A stretch of DNA of 64,000 nucleotides from Enoplolaimus lenunculus (Eukaryota; Nematoda; Enoplea; Enoplida; Thoracostomopsidae), in the NCBI GenBank assembly GCA_030248215.1, contig JASANG010000699.1, positions 1 to 64,000 of the forward strand, read 5' to 3'. How positions within the stretch are numbered: the first letter of the stretch is position 1; every line of letters starts with the position of its first letter. A model generated the notes under the pieces. That model saw only the letters and a program-made list of their open reading frames with translations, searched no databases and was not told the origin of the DNA. Positions 23,478 to 36,098 of this stretch are shown here, piece after piece. Made by a program: the position numbers and the translations under genes.

Positions 23478-23890
23478 AGTGCAAAGCGGAACTGGATTAT
23501 ACCGGAATAGGAACAGCAAATTTATACCGGAATCGGATCAGCAAATTTATACCAGGATCGGAACAGCAAATTTACATAGGAATTGTAATCGAAATCGGAA
23601 CTAAAACTTTGTGACTGCACGGATAATTTTTTTGACAAAACACAATGTTGGTTTAGGGTATCTGTTAGCTGGCAATAATTTTCAAAAAGTCCGCATGAAC
23701 AAATTGGCAATGGTTTTTCGTTCTGTACAGCTAAACTACAATCTATTATTGATAAGTTAACTCGTCGAAAGCAATAGATAAATGATACAGAATTTTTATG
23801 CGACGTATCATAACAAGTGAAATTAAAATTATAATTTTAATATTCCGATTCCGATTGACAGTGCAATCGGAATCGGAACTCCGCAACAAC
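23478..23890. mobile_element. hAT-like MITE, TCGGAA family, worn
   Basis: AGAGTGCAAAGCGGAACTGG at the start and AGCAAATTTATACCGGAATC repeats match the copy at 36329-36740, as does the middle (GCTAAACTACAATC, GATAAGTTAACTCGTCGAAA). The right edge carries CCGATTCCGATTGACAGTGC and AATCGGAATCGGAACT. Confidence 0.65.
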
Positions 23891-26236
23891 TACTACGACT
23901 ACCGCTACTACTACATTCAATGACCACTACACGTGTCACGTTCAATACGTGATCAGGGTTAAAAAGGCTAGCCTAAAACTGTTAACGATTGCTTTGAATG
24001 ATGTTTAATAGCCTAAATGACTGCTTTGAGCATAAATGTGTTTTTCGGCTTAAACTATTGTAGTTCTCAATAAGCACAAAATTTAAACATGATGCGTAGA
24101 TCTTCTAAATCATTGTATCTACAATTAATTGAATTGCTCTCAAAATTTTTTACATACACTTCCCCGCACGCTGTCCACTTAAATTTGTCGCCACGAGAAA
24201 GTAATTTTATATAATAATGATGTGTGGCGAAAACCACTTGAAACATTTTCTCAATCTATTCGCGTGTATATACTACGACTTTTTGATAAATCAATCATTT
24301 TGCTGGCATCATTAATATGTAGCGAAGCAAATATGTAAAAAGCTTGCATATAATACGTACACGTACGAAATAAAATTTCAAATATGGAATGTAGCTGTAA
24401 CGACAATCGAATAATTATGTGTTTTCGGCGAATATATATTCAGACGGCCTGGAGACCGCCAAAGTCATGCTGAATAACGGTGATGATTTTTCAGAATAGA
24501 AGTTTTATTTGAAATTATTCAGTTCCAACGAAAAATGAAAAAATTTTATTCATTTTAAGATAGGGCTAAAATAGTCAATCTTATTTGTTTGGAATTCGGC
24601 TAATTTACGGAATCTGGTCTGGATCCTTAAGAATGAAATAAGTTCTCTATCCTGGTCCTATAGATCTCGACGACCAGAGTTTATCAATACTATTTTTTAC
24701 GGTTGCATAGAAACGGTTCAAAAGTTGTGGTCCTTGGGTATCATTGAACTCAGCGGGCCAAGATGTATAAAATAAAACTGTCTTTCTTTAAAGTTTTATT
24801 ATAAGCAAGCAAAAAAGTTATTTTAACAAGTTTTGTTGTATTTCAATGCAAACCTCCAGAGGTACGTGAATAGAAACGGAGTGTACGGTATAATGTTGCA
24901 ATCAATGCTGTATAATATGGTTTTACTGATTCATAAAGCACAAGCACACCCCGTCTCACTGCCACTTTTAGGGTCTGCATGTTATTATGCTACGGGGAGA
25001 AGGATGCTAGGCAGTGTACACTATCTCAAATAGGTTTATGTTTCCAAGCTTCTACAATTTGCGATTTAGTTTAACCAAATATACTGATTATTGGGATTTG
25101 GTTTGCTTTGAAAAACATTGTATATATTATCTGGAAATTTTTAAAAACCAAACAGATACCAGTTGTACCCTCCCTGCTATAAAAATGTCTACATTATATA
25201 CGAAATTATAAAAACGAATTTTTCGGTAAACACATGATACAAGTGAATGAAATTCGAGACAGAGGAAAATCTCAAACTAAGCAATGAACTCAATATGGAC
25301 AAGGACGTCATGTAAAACATTCAATATTAACATTCGGTTCAAGACAGATTCATGATATAAAAAACGCTCATGACACATGCATACAAGTACGTAGTAAGCC
25401 GTTATTTTAAAAGGTTAAAAAGATTGTAATGCAATTAGGGTGGCACATGATACATATAATAGCAGAAAGTTTATGTCAAAATGGTTGCAGCAAAAAATAT
25501 CAAATACACAAACTAACAGTTATATTAGAAATAATAAACAAATAAATAAATAAATATATTACTCAATAAATTACCCGAAAACATTGAGACATATATGTAA
25601 AAGTTATATTCACACTTCGGAAATTTATGCTTCACTGTCACGTTTGTGCGATTACCACTCGTAGCACTGTTGTAACCTTTCAAAATTTAGCAGTGCTGAT
25701 TAGAAGAACAAGATGGTTTGAAAATGTTTTGTTGAGATGCTAACCTTGGTATTCCGACAAGGGACGGGGCACTGGATGGAACAGACGGAGTAAAAAAGCA
25801 TGCTGAAGATTGTGTGAACTTTGAACAGCTGAAACATTTTACAATTTAGTTTAACTAAAATAAATCAAGTGTTAAACATATATACTGTGTTGCATCACTT
25901 ACGCTAGACTGTGACGATCGAACACCAAAAAATACCGGCACCGGATGTTAAGGATATACATATTTCAATGACAAGTTAAACCTAAATCACGTTAATTTTG
26001 TTCTGCATCAAATAATTTGCTATTATTTTGTTTCCACAATGAACACTACCATTCGGATCAAAACTCGCAGTGATTGTACTCATAAATAGCGGTGTAATAT
26101 TAAGTTATGACATAGTTTTCAGTGAAAGTATCCATGCAACTTATAATACAGGAGCGGTCTAGCCAGGCCCCAGTAAAAATTACGGCCTCGCGGCAACGCT
26201 AAATACATGTTACACGAAAAACATTAATATTCATAC
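23891..26236. other. Intergenic, nothing recognised
   Basis: AT-rich DNA with short unconvincing ORFs only. The longest open stretches (24833-25033 and 25014-25211) show no domain and no splice-linked neighbours. Confidence 0.4.
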
Positions 26237-26615
26237 CAGGGTGGCAACAAAGGTTCGGATTCGGCAAAAATTTGAGATTGGGATTCGGATTTGGTTGTGG
26301 AAAAGCCGATTCCAAAAGCCGAATCCAACAAAGTTCGGCAATATGTTTTTCAATTCTAAGCAATAAAATTTTTAAATACCTTGCTATAAAAATCAATATT
26401 TTCTATTTCAGGTAAGAATGAGAAATCTCAGAACTGGCGTCGGGACGAAATATATTAACGTATTAAAAGGTATACGGCTGGCATTGCGTTGATATTCTGA
26501 AACAAATTATAGATACATATAAAAACTGCAACATGCAGGATTCGTATTCGGATTCGATTTCGGCAAATTAGCACTGATTCGGATTCGGTCAAATCGTGGA
26601 TTCGGTGCCACCCTG
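26237..26615. mobile_element. hAT-like MITE, GATTCGG family
   Basis: It starts CAGGGTGGCAAC and ends GGTGCCACCCTG. GGATTCGG is reiterated inside both ends. It is flanked by ATTCATAC and ATTTATAC, an 8-base target duplication with one difference. A fragment with ATCCGAAT repeats lies at about 6052-6130. Confidence 0.8.
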
Positions 26616-27635
26616 ATTTATACTGACCTAGAGAGAGACGAGAGCAATGATGAAAGACAGTATGACATCCTATATGTTAACATCCAACATTTTTTCTAAA
26701 ATTCCAACTTTAAACCTGTACAGTTTCAAAGAAATTAAATTTCACAAGCGTCTAACCACCCTGCTGGATCAGGATCAGGAACCGGAATTAATATATTTTT
26801 CAACCCCCGGAATGGGCGGTCTCGGCAAGTCTCGTAATCTGGCTGGCCTCGGTCGCGCTTTTCTAGAGTATCGTTGATTTGCAAATCGACAGTAGAGGTG
26901 AAAAAGCGATAAACAATAAATTGTTATTAGCTGAGCTAGTTTGAGTTTATGAAAGGTCGCAGCAATGTTTTGCTCGTATTTCAGACTAAACGCACAAGCG
27001 TGAACCACTAAAATTGGGTACTTGTTTACTTAATTCAACACTATGACTGTATTATTAAAGTCTCAAGTTCCCTCAAAGTGATTATCGTACTACATTACGA
27101 AATGGATGGCTTATGTTTAGATTTACGCTTCAGCTTAGATGTGTGGATGTGGAAGTAAACAAGTAAATAAAATTGCACAACGCCAGCAAAATGAATGAAC
27201 TTTTTGCTCAGTTGACCACCAAGTAATGTTTTCATTAACATTGGCACTGACTGATGCATATCATCCGCTTAAGTTCATTTTCATATATGCGCACAAAGTC
27301 TGTTATAATAGGAGTTGGAGATAGTTACGTGAAAGTTTTCAATCGTTGATTGTGTGCCACCATTCATAAGTGGTAAATAAGGTAAAAAATAAAGTTTGGC
27401 GGCGATTTAATAGTTTCATTGTATGAATTAAATGGCAATTCTGAGCATTAAAAATATTTAAAATTTTCTTTTGTTAGACAAGGCCGGAACAGGAATTCTG
27501 GTGAAACCCTGATAAATATGTACTATCTGGTTCGTATCGGAACGTTAGCTCTCCGATTCCTTATTCTCTATTTTTTGCCACTCGGTGCACCCTGTTGAGA
27601 TTTGTTTGCACAAAACCAAGAGGTGCATTTAAGGC
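26616..27635. other. Intergenic and presumed 3' UTR side of the quaking-like gene
   Basis: Nothing coding recognised. A short CCGGAA/TCGGAA repeat scrap with GGTGCACCCTG lies at 27480-27597. Confidence 0.4.
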
Positions 27636-30600
27636 CTACGTAGCTCCTAACCTGTTAACAATATTCGATTCCTGGACTGACGATTGAGACCCATTCAGTT
27701 TTGAGCAGGTGTCATGTTTCACGCACATAGCAATATGTTGACGCATAGCATGCGGTTTTTCCTCAACTGTGTTAGTTGACACATTTGTATCGTTAACACT
27801 GTCAATAAAACCATTGCAATTTGACATATCGATAAATTCCAAACGAGATGCCGCTGGTGGTATAGACGTTGAAATACAGTTCGCAACGGTAACATTTGGA
27901 TTCTGAAAAACTTCAGGTATGCATAGCGGAATGCAACTAGCACGTTGTGGCACCATAGACGACTTCATGTTGTTGCCGTTAAGATTAACGGCTGAGCTAT
28001 CAGTTATGGCATCAAATGTGCTTTTGTCAAATTTTTCGCCAAATGCATTTTTATTAGTCCCGTCGTCAGTCAAATCTACGTCGTTATTATTGTAATCTGT
28101 CGAAATACTAGAATTCGGTACGCTGCCAATATGTGAGCTGCTGAAGTGCTGACTATATACGTGATTACTTGACACGAAACCGGCCGGCGCTTCAATAAAA
28201 ATCGGTGCACCAATTGTTGCCGAACCCAGGCTAAATTGCTCCGAGCCCAAAAATCCACGAGGAATAACAGTGAGACATTGTTTACCATGTGAATGGGTAG
28301 AAATTGACATTGGTGAACACGGAATAAAAATAGGTTGCGTTGATTGACATTGGTTAGGTTTTAAAGATTGCTGATCACTAGTGTTTGGAGGCAAAACCGG
28401 TGCAATAGAAGATATTAGCGGTTGAACGTTCCCAGCTGAACCCGGTGCTGGAACTGGTGGACCAATCGGGTAAAATCTAAATCCTGGAGGCAACAAAGGC
28501 ACTAAGGAAGGAGTAGGTACTGTGCATGCCGGTTGTGACATTGGAGAATCTACGCTGACCGAAGATGCTGTCGTTTGCCCAGTAAATGTCGGAGATGATT
28601 GAGGCAAAAAATGAAAGACTGCTAGAAATAATAATCACAACGAACTTAGTTTGGAATTTATCAATGTATATTACTCGTGCACCTCAGGCAATAATGAAAA
28701 AGACTGTGTTGTGTTTTAAATGTCATGACTAAGGTAGTTCAATACAGACTGATCCTATACTAGAAAAATATGTTTTGGCGGAAATACTTTTCATTTTCGA
28801 TTTAAAAGCCTAACTTTTTTGCTATCATATAGACTGACAGCAAACACGATTAGTCGTAACTCAAAAAACAACCCAATAATTCGGTATGACAAAGCAGACT
28901 AATACCTATTAGTATTAGTTTAAACAAATATATCATATGGGGTGGGATTTATGTATTAGTGGCTTATTCTCGGCAGCGGTAACGGTGAAAAGTAAGAAAA
29001 ACGTACGAAATGGTATATTTGGAGCCATATTTGGCTTGGCAGATTGATAAGTGCCATTGATGATAGCCAATTCAATTAATTGTTTACGCTTCAAATCATC
29101 TTCGCCATCAGGCTAAAACCCAATCGTTTCAACGACTGCAAACGTTCAATTTTGTACTCCTCACTAAATTTATAACGTTTCAAACAAAACTGTAGCAAAT
29201 ACTTTAAATTTAAATACAAATTTCTGTTCATGCAAACTAAAAACTTATAGCCCACTGTAAACTATCTACCAACTAAAGAAAATGACTGGGCTCACCGAAG
29301 GTACGAGAAGCTGTTGAACTTCTTCAACTGCACGTGCTAGTTTTAATTTTGCTCTATTTTCAGTATCTTCTACAGTTAATAAAACATGCAAGTCTTCGTT
29401 CAAGTGCTCCCAATTCGGCTTTCCACGATTTTGCTCTTCCTATAACATTGACCATACTCATGATGAACAACACGTCATGATCTGGGCGAAATATGCCAAT
29501 TAACGTATAGCTAACTAATTTTAATTGTTCCAATTTAAAAACAAAATAGTAAATTCTAGCCAGTAAGACCATATTACTGGTACATATGTTTGGTATACCA
29601 TTGCGCGGTGACAGTCAAATATATAAGGGTTGCAAACAAATGCATGTTAATAAATTTCACGCCGAATTCTAAAACAATTTCAGATAAAGACCTTGAACGT
29701 TTAATTATTATTCAGCAGCGCAAAGAAAGAGAAATTTGATCGCGGGTAATCCAGACATATAATGATCTTAAAGATATTTGTCAACACTTCTGTTATAGTT
29801 ACATTAATAGCTTAAAATGTTACAAATGGTAATAAATTTCACGTGAAACTGTCATATAAATGCACATTACTATCATTTCTAGCTTAATGCACAGGAATAA
29901 CTTCTTCAGAGAAATTACGTATGTCTATATAACTGCAAGGAAATACACCCAATTCAGGGTGCAACCGGAATTACAATTTACCGGAACCGGAACCGGAATT
30001 TGAAAATTTTACCGGAACCGGAACCGGAAAATGAAAAATGCATTTCACCAAAAATTTCATTTTAATCTTATTTTTTGCTCTATTATTTGTGAAATAACCT
30101 TAGTCGAACATAGGTATTTATTTTATTTGTTGTATTTTAGATTTTCATCATCGACTGAAGTGAAATCCACCATCAATGGCTTATATTCGGAGTACAAGTG
30201 GCTTTCAAAAGAGATTCTTAAAAATTAGCAAAGTTAAGAAAACGGCCAAATTATAATACCGGAATTTTTAAATCCGGTAAAAATTTACCGGAACCGGAAG
30301 GTGAAAAAATGCCGGAACCGGAATTCCGGTTGCACCCTGACCCAATTGCGTCTCGCCGTATGTACTCTGATAATTGGCAGTTAGTTACTATACAACTGTA
30401 ATCGAATAGCGTCATATGGAATTGTATAAAAATAAAAAAGGTTAACAAGATATTGTACACTTAGTTTCGGAAATTAAAATGAAAACAGACAGAAGCAGAG
30501 CCCGAGTCTGAAACACTGCGAATTCTAATAGTGCAATGTAGTCTCACCTTTTGCTTGTCGCGCATGGAACCTTTTCCTCGAATCATGAGCTTGCAAGATG

Positions 30601-33382
30601 TATCTTGCTCCAACTGTTTGGCTGACATCCCGCGGGGTCCCAAGATACGACCAACAAAATTGTACTACATAAAATATGGAAACACGTGAAAAAATCAAAA
30701 GCTACCTTTCGGACAGCTAATTTTTCCAAAGTTGATGTAGATTACACGCAAGCGATGAATAATTAAGGATGTGCCGGTTAATCGGCACTCACTTGTAAGA
30801 AGCTGTTTTATGAAATACGACACCACAACCGTAAGCATTCCGACAGGGATGCTCTGATTGACGGTACTTCTTGCACTAACATTGAGTTGGAATCATGTAT
30901 GGGGATACTATGACAAAGTTTGTTATAATATGTTATAAAATTTATATCGGTATCGGCAACGGTTCAGCATGGCACGGTCAAAATTTCAAAATAAATATCG
31001 ACACTGGCTAAAATATTGATATCGGCTTATCCCTAGTAAACAAAAATTTCAGCTATTCATTTTAGTCGAATGCTCGTTGGACAAAAACCATAGCCATTAG
31101 TCTGCTTCCATTCAAATGAACTACCAACCGTATATGTACGAGCATGTGGAGCATTAACTATAAGCAGCTTAAAGTGGAAGCATTCTGGTTTACTCAAAGG
31201 CAGGGTGCAACCGGAATTACAATTTACCGGAACCGGAATTTGAAAATTTGACCGGAACCGGAACCGGAAAGTGAAAAATGGATTTCACCAAAAATTTCAT
31301 TTTAATCTTATTTTTTGCTCTATTATTTGTGAAATAACCTTAGTCGAACATAGGTATATATTTTATTTGTTGTATTTTAGATTTTCATCATCGACTGAAG
31401 TGAAATCCACCATCAATGGATTATATTCGGAGTACAAGTGGCTTTCAAAAGAGATACCGAAGTTGATCATGGAATCGTAGTCGGCACATCCCTTTCTGCA
31501 ACTTTTGAGACACAAATAATTATCAGCGAACGTAGTTGACAATCAGGGTGCAACCATTCGTTTTATCTGTTGTATTTTAGATTTTCATAATTCACGGAAG
31601 CGCAATCAACCTTCGATGGTTTATTTTCGGCGATTGTCAAGGTTTACATACTATAAACCGGAAGGTGATAAAATGTCGGAACCGGAATTCCGGTTGCACC
31701 CTGCTGACAATATACGTACCATTGGAATTCCGATTGCATACTGAACCGAGACAGTAGCAGAAGACAGTTGGTTAGAAGGTTCTATTACAAGATTTTTGTT
31801 AGGTGAATTCGTTGGAAAAATTTTGGTCATGCATGATGACGAAAGCTGAAAAATCTGGTCATTGATGTTCTCCAGTTCGCGGTTGTGGAGACAGGACAGT
31901 AGTAGGGATGTGCCGGTCAATCGGCATCGGCAATAATCGGCACTTTTCGTGAGTATCGGCATCGGCACTGCAAAAACTAGCCGATTCTTTGCCGATGCAT
32001 TTAGCATATAACAGTCAGTTGGAATGCTATCAATTTGATTTCTGGGCGCATATCACAGGAAAACTGTTATCTCTCTTGCGTTGGTGTTTGAAAAAATATT
32101 TGAAATGAATAGTTCTTAAAAATTGTAATCGTTTATGATGGTTAGGGTTTAAGTCTTCATAAAATGATGTAATGTAGCATTCTATCTGTTTATTAAGCAT
32201 GTACTAACGTTTGAATCGGCATAGGCATCGGTAAAATTTCAAGATAAGAATCGGCATCGGCAAAAATTTTGGTAACGGCCAGGGTGCAACCGGAAAATGA
32301 AAAATACATGTCGCCAAAAAATTCATTCTAATGGTCTTTTATGCAATATTATTGGTGAAATAAATTTAGTTGGAGAAAGGAAATCGCTGGTTGCACCAAG
32401 GTAACGGCACATCCCTAGACAGTACCCAACCCAGTATTTCAGGACTATGTATGTATACATTACATTGGAAACTGCATATAAAACGCAGTGCAGAAAGGTG
32501 AAATATAATAGTATATACTACTTACATCTGGATATTCCTTAACTGGAACAAATATTTTTTCCATTAATTGTACAACAGGCCCTTCTGGTTCAGGTAGTTC
32601 GAGCTCGGGTTTTTCTGACCGAAGTTGAAACAATGATACTCGTACTTTTTGAATTTCTGAAAGTATAAGTATATATACGTACATAACGAAAACTAAAAAA
32701 GAAGACCGAAATGGAAGTAGCGAAGTTTCAGTCCGGTATGTCAGTTTAGGTAGGAATCGGGACATCAGACCTTTAACCCACGCAGCCAGCCTGCCCAACT
32801 ACTTCTCTCGTCGACTATATATGTCGATCGTATGCAGCCGGTAAGCATACTATATAGCGCAATGCACTAAATTGCAATTATGCTTACACAGCACTTCCTA
32901 TCTGCAACTGACTAGAGTACTATTCAGAAAACTTAAAAGCTGTGCTCAATATATTTGTATGGACCAAAAATTCTCCAGGTGCTCAAAACAATTACAAAAC
33001 CGGACATTATTTTCCGGGAAAGTCGAAAAGGAACGTCTGCTCGATGGCTTTCAAAGCATCACTTTGAACCAAAAATTTAAAAACGTCAGTGCGTAAGCTG
33101 CAGTCAACACGCGAAAAAAATAACGTCTGATATACACATGTGAGTTTACTTCCATTCTAATTCTAAAGATGTGTATCAACACTCACCGTCATCAACCAAA
33201 CGCTCAACGTGGCTGAAAATGTTTGGGAAAGCTCCGAGTTGTTTTTTATCTTTTAACAGCTGAGCTAAGTATTCGGCAGAATATTCAGCTGAGCACGGAA
33301 TATCTTTAAGAGAACAACCACTGCTGCTAACGTTGCTGATGTTAGAGATAAGGATTCCACTGTCAGTAAAGTTAGCAGCCAT
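27636..33382 (-). CDS. qki: Quaking/HOW-type STAR RNA-binding protein
   Basis: Six minus-strand exons: 33382-33187, 32656-32526, 30664-30548, 29439-29296, 29112-29007 and 28621-27636 (stop included). Phases 1, 0, 0, 0, 1 agree, giving 559 aa. Residues 35-75 match the QUA1 dimerisation region ([23 protein letters not shown]). Residues 98-195 are a single maxi-KH domain with the GPRG loop (118-121), [19 protein letters not shown] and [23 protein letters not shown]2 follows (about 197-218, [20 protein letters not shown]). The last exon adds about 330 residues rich in Ser, Pro and Asn, unlike the short tails of known QKI isoforms. The family binds ACUAAY-type RNA elements and controls splicing, stability and translation. 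If exon 5 is not spliced, reading continues for about 25 codons to a stop, a possible alternative C-terminus. Confidence 0.95.
29955..30339. mobile_element. hAT-like MITE, CCGGAA family, with perfect 8-bp target duplication
   Basis: It starts CAGGGTGCAACCGGAATT and ends with its reverse complement. Arrays of GGAACC/CCGGAA lie just inside both ends. It is flanked on both sides by ACCCAATT. It sits in the intron before KH exon 4 of the quaking-like gene. An internal ORF of 65 codons (30031-30228) recurs in other copies. Confidence 0.9.
30764..31035. mobile_element. hAT-like MITE, ATCGGC family, worn copy
   Basis: TAAGGATGTGCCGGTTAATCGG at the left and ATATCGGCTTATCCCTA at the right match the ends of the element at 31903-32417. 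GTATCGGCAACGG and similar repeats lie inside. Confidence 0.65.
31201..31456. mobile_element. CCGGAA-family MITE, 3'-truncated
   Basis: The left end and about two thirds of the body match 29955-30339. The copy stops after CTTTCAAAAGAGAT and runs into a scrap that resembles the ATCGGC family (TCGGCACATCCC). Confidence 0.8.
31544..31703. mobile_element. Short internally deleted CCGGAA-family MITE
   Basis: CAGGGTGCAACC and GGTTGCACCCTG ends enclose only about 160 bp. It is flanked by TTGACAAT and CTGACAAT (one difference). The middle (TGTTGTATTTTAGATTTTCA) is a diverged version of the full-length element. Confidence 0.8.
31903..32417. mobile_element. hAT-like MITE, ATCGGC family, carrying a nested CCGGAA element
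   Basis: It starts TAGGGATGTGCCGGTCAATC and ends GGTAACGGCACATCCCTA. ATCGGC is reiterated at both ends (GGCATCGGCA). It is flanked by GACAGTAG and GACAGTAC. A CCGGAA-family element is inserted at 32280-32400. The middle recurs in reverse complement at 50280-50470. Confidence 0.85.
32280..32400. mobile_element. CCGGAA-family MITE nested in the ATCGGC element
   Basis: CAGGGTGCAACCGGAAAATG at the left and GGTTGCACCAAG at the right, flanked on both sides by GTAACGGC, a perfect 8-base target duplication made from the host element's own end. It therefore inserted after the ATCGGC element. Confidence 0.85.
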
Positions 33383-34393
33383 CGCTTCGTTATTTCACCA
33401 GCACACCAGTGAAATAGAAAAATTTAGCATACAAGCAAATTTCTAACATGAACAAAACTTGCACCATGAACACTATTTGCAATCGTGACAATACCTACTT
33501 TCGTAAAAAATAACAGTTAATTAGCAATAACAAATCTCGCAGAAGATGTCGTGATTCAACAAGTAGCCAGGTTGAAAGAACCGGGCAAGGCTTACACGCA
33601 CGAGTATTTATTCATGACACAGCTATTCCAATTCCAGGATATTTCGGGTTAATAGTTAATGAGTTTACGAAATTTTTAGCCGTAAGCAAAAGTTAAAATA
33701 GCAACTGGCGCCGAAATAAGCTGTGTAAAACAAAAATGATCAGCTTACGAAATTAAACTAATCGTTTTTATAGTTTTTAAAAAGTATTCGTACCAGATTT
33801 GTTATAGAAGTTAAAACAAATCATGAGTATGGCTATGCATAGGTAAGCCCTGGTTTTGCAGAATAAATCAATTTAGTTTTTTGGGCTACTAGTGTTATCG
33901 AAATAACTCATTGAACTTTAAATATTAATTAAGCAATATTTCCGATTTGAATGTTTAAAATAGTTCTAAACCTTGTGTTTGTGTAATAACAAAATGTACA
34001 GACATATAACTTGAAGCTTTTGCCAAGTTCTGTTTACTGTGACAGTATAAAACAAGCACTAGTTGGCGGCTTATTTTTATCAGTTCAACGTTGTAATCAG
34101 TCGTGGATTAAACACATAGCTAGTAACACTAACATCTAACGTTTGTAAAGCGCTACAAACCAAGTATAGGAATATCGGAAGGAAAGCAGTTGCGTCCAGA
34201 AAATTTGTATTAAAATATAATATTGATTAGGGTGTCTGTCGGCTGACAGTTTTCAAATACGTAGCATGGGCAAATTGTTGACGATTGTTTAGTGTTGTAA
34301 AACTAAACTTCAATCAATTTTTGTTATTTTAAAAATAAAACCACGGTTTGTTTGTTGGATAGAAATCGGAACTTGTTTTAATTCGAAATTCTA

Positions 34394-35061
34394 ATTGGCA
34401 GTAGATATGGTCGGTCTCGGTTAAAAAAAGCGAGACTAAGACCCAGCCTACCAAGACCGAGACGTTTGGTCTCGTTAAGCAGGATACATGTCGGAAAAAA
34501 CGAAATAACAGCGACACATATAGCGACAAAAACGCAGGGAGAGGCGCTACGGGCGGATCTTAGATCCGAGTCTCCCTCCTCCCCCCATCCCCCCCCACAC
34601 GGCGCCCGCGAAAACCCCCCCTAAAAACTACACCATAAAGAAATATATACTGTCCATCATAATACACAGCATGTACTTATAAAAAAAACTCGTACCCCCC
34701 CCCCCTCCCTCCTAAAATCCCTTGACTGACATCGGTCTCGGTCAATTTTTAACCGTTACTGACAAGGAAAATAAGATTTTTTAACGATAGCTTTGATTAT
34801 TTTTATCTCCTGTGAATTGCCATTTCATACATGTTTTTAGTCCCGGGCAAACTGAATAGACTGGACTATTTTTAACATAACGTAGACGTTATAAATGCGG
34901 ATGACCCAGACCCATAATATTTTACACGAAGCCTTAAATGTTTTAAACTCGAAAATGCAACTATTTGTGCTTTGTCACAATAAAATCAAAGTGTTTTGGG
35001 TTTTCGTTCAAAAATAGGATTTGGGTAACCGGAGGGGTTATTCAAACCGAGATCGCCATCC
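34394..35061. mobile_element. MITE, TCTCGG family
   Basis: GGTCGGTCTCGGTTAAAAAA with GAGACCGAGACG-like repeats at the left and GGTTATTCAAACCGAGATCG then CCATCCCT at the right. A second block of GTCTCGGTCAATTTTTAACC lies at 34735. Its size suggests either a long copy or two copies run together. Relatives: 35338-35442 and 50646-50960. Confidence 0.55.
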
Positions 35062-35069
35062 CTGATGTT

Positions 35070-35170
35070 CAGGGTGCGACTGGATATTAATTTACCGGAT
35101 ACCGGGACCGGATACGGATATCAAATTTTGCCGCATATTCAAATGAAACCGGATATCCGGTCGCACCCTG
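35070..35170. mobile_element. 101-bp hAT-like mini-element, CGGATA type
   Basis: It starts CAGGGTGCGACTGGATAT and ends ATATCCGGTCGCACCCTG. CCGGATA is repeated inside both ends, with almost no unique middle. It is one of the smallest elements of this group in the window. Confidence 0.75.
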
Positions 35171-35337
35171 GTCGTGTTATGTTCCTGCATCTGCGTTTGT
35201 GAGTATGTTTTTGCTAAAAATAAAATTTTGCGGTAATTTTCGTGTTTAATATAAATTTTGAGCAGATGCAACATTTTATTATGCTAGAATGACACAGAAG
35301 AACTAAAGAACATTCAAAACTTGTTACAACAAAATTT

Positions 35338-35442
35338 ATTTTTATGCTCGGTAACGGTCAAAAATTGACCGAGACCAATCAGTCTCGTTCTCGGTTGTTG
35401 CGTCTCGGGTCTCGTTTTTTGATCGAGATCGCCCATCCCTGT
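35338..35442. mobile_element. Right-end fragment of TCTCGG-family MITE
   Basis: GGTCTCG and TCTCGTTCTCGG repeats end with GATCGAGATCGCCCATCCCT, the same edge as in 34394-35061. Confidence 0.6.
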
Positions 35443-35792
35443 ACCTGACTGAAAATTGCAAATATACTATGGTGTCGTACAAGGTGATTTGAATGATACC
35501 TACTGATTTATTAATCTTTCAAAAGAAATTTGTCATCTAAGGCTCTCCACTTGAAAAATCGATAAAAAAGCCCTCGGTGTAGTCAAATTATATGTTTTAA
35601 AAACCCTCATGTGGTTAGCAAGAATATGTCGAAATTTTCGAAAAAACAATGAAAGGGAAGAAGATCCAAAACATCTCCGTAAACTTTAGGTATCTACGTG
35701 CCTGTACAACCGAACGATGTCATAGCGTAAAAGAAGCTTCACTTATTAATGAAATGTTTTAGTTAATTAAAAGTTCTTTATAACGTTGGAGA

Positions 35793-36098
35793 ATGAGTCA
35801 TCACGGTGCCGTAATTGCTACTGGAATAAGTGGCGGTAGTGTAACAGGCAGCAGCTTAGCTTCAACATCCTCTGGAAGTGGACGACCCGACCTGCATCGA
35901 GAAATTCAGCAAGATTGGGCAAATCGCGAATACATTGAAGTAATATCGCACAATATCAAGAAGATTGCTGATTTTTTGAACTCATTTGATTTATGCTGCA
36001 GAAGTAAACTCGCTGTACTCAGTGAAAGATTGTCCAACCTTGAAAAAAAGATCGAATATCTTGAAGCGCGCGTTACAAAGGGAGAAACATTAAACTGA
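35793..36098 (+). CDS. brk1: BRICK1 (HSPC300), WAVE regulatory complex subunit
   Basis: 101 aa from one uninterrupted ORF. From residue 34 the sequence [17 protein letters not shown], then [20 protein letters not shown], then [15 protein letters not shown] matches BRICK1 almost throughout. This is a small helical coiled-coil protein in the WAVE complex (with SCAR/WAVE, ABI, NAP1 and SRA1) that controls Arp2/3-driven actin branching at the cell cortex. The usual length is about 75 aa; here there is an N-terminal extension of about 25 residues rich in Ser and Gly. The ATG is the first in frame after an upstream stop. It lies head-to-head with the quaking-like gene, about 2.4 kb apart. The lack of introns is noteworthy in this intron-rich window, but no poly-A tract or flanking duplication marks it as a retrocopy. 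Confidence 0.95.
   Translation: MSHHGAVIATGISGGSVTGSSLASTSSGSGRPDLHREIQQDWANREYIEVISHNIKKIADFLNSFDLCCRSKLAVLSERLSNLEKKIEYLEARVTKGETLN

Larger units (their letters stand above)
33383..35792. other. Head-to-head spacer between quaking-like gene and BRICK1
   Basis: About 2.4 kb between two divergent start codons; both promoters must lie here. The first kilobase shows no known repeat. The rest holds TCTCGG-family elements (34394-35061 and 35338-35442) and a 101-bp element at 35070-35170. C-rich runs lie at 34570-34620 and 34695-34720. Confidence 0.5.

Noticed and set aside
30031-30228. Recurrent 65-codon ORF as a host gene
   Set aside because: It lies wholly inside the CCGGAA transposon and recurs only with it; shared descent of the copies explains its presence.
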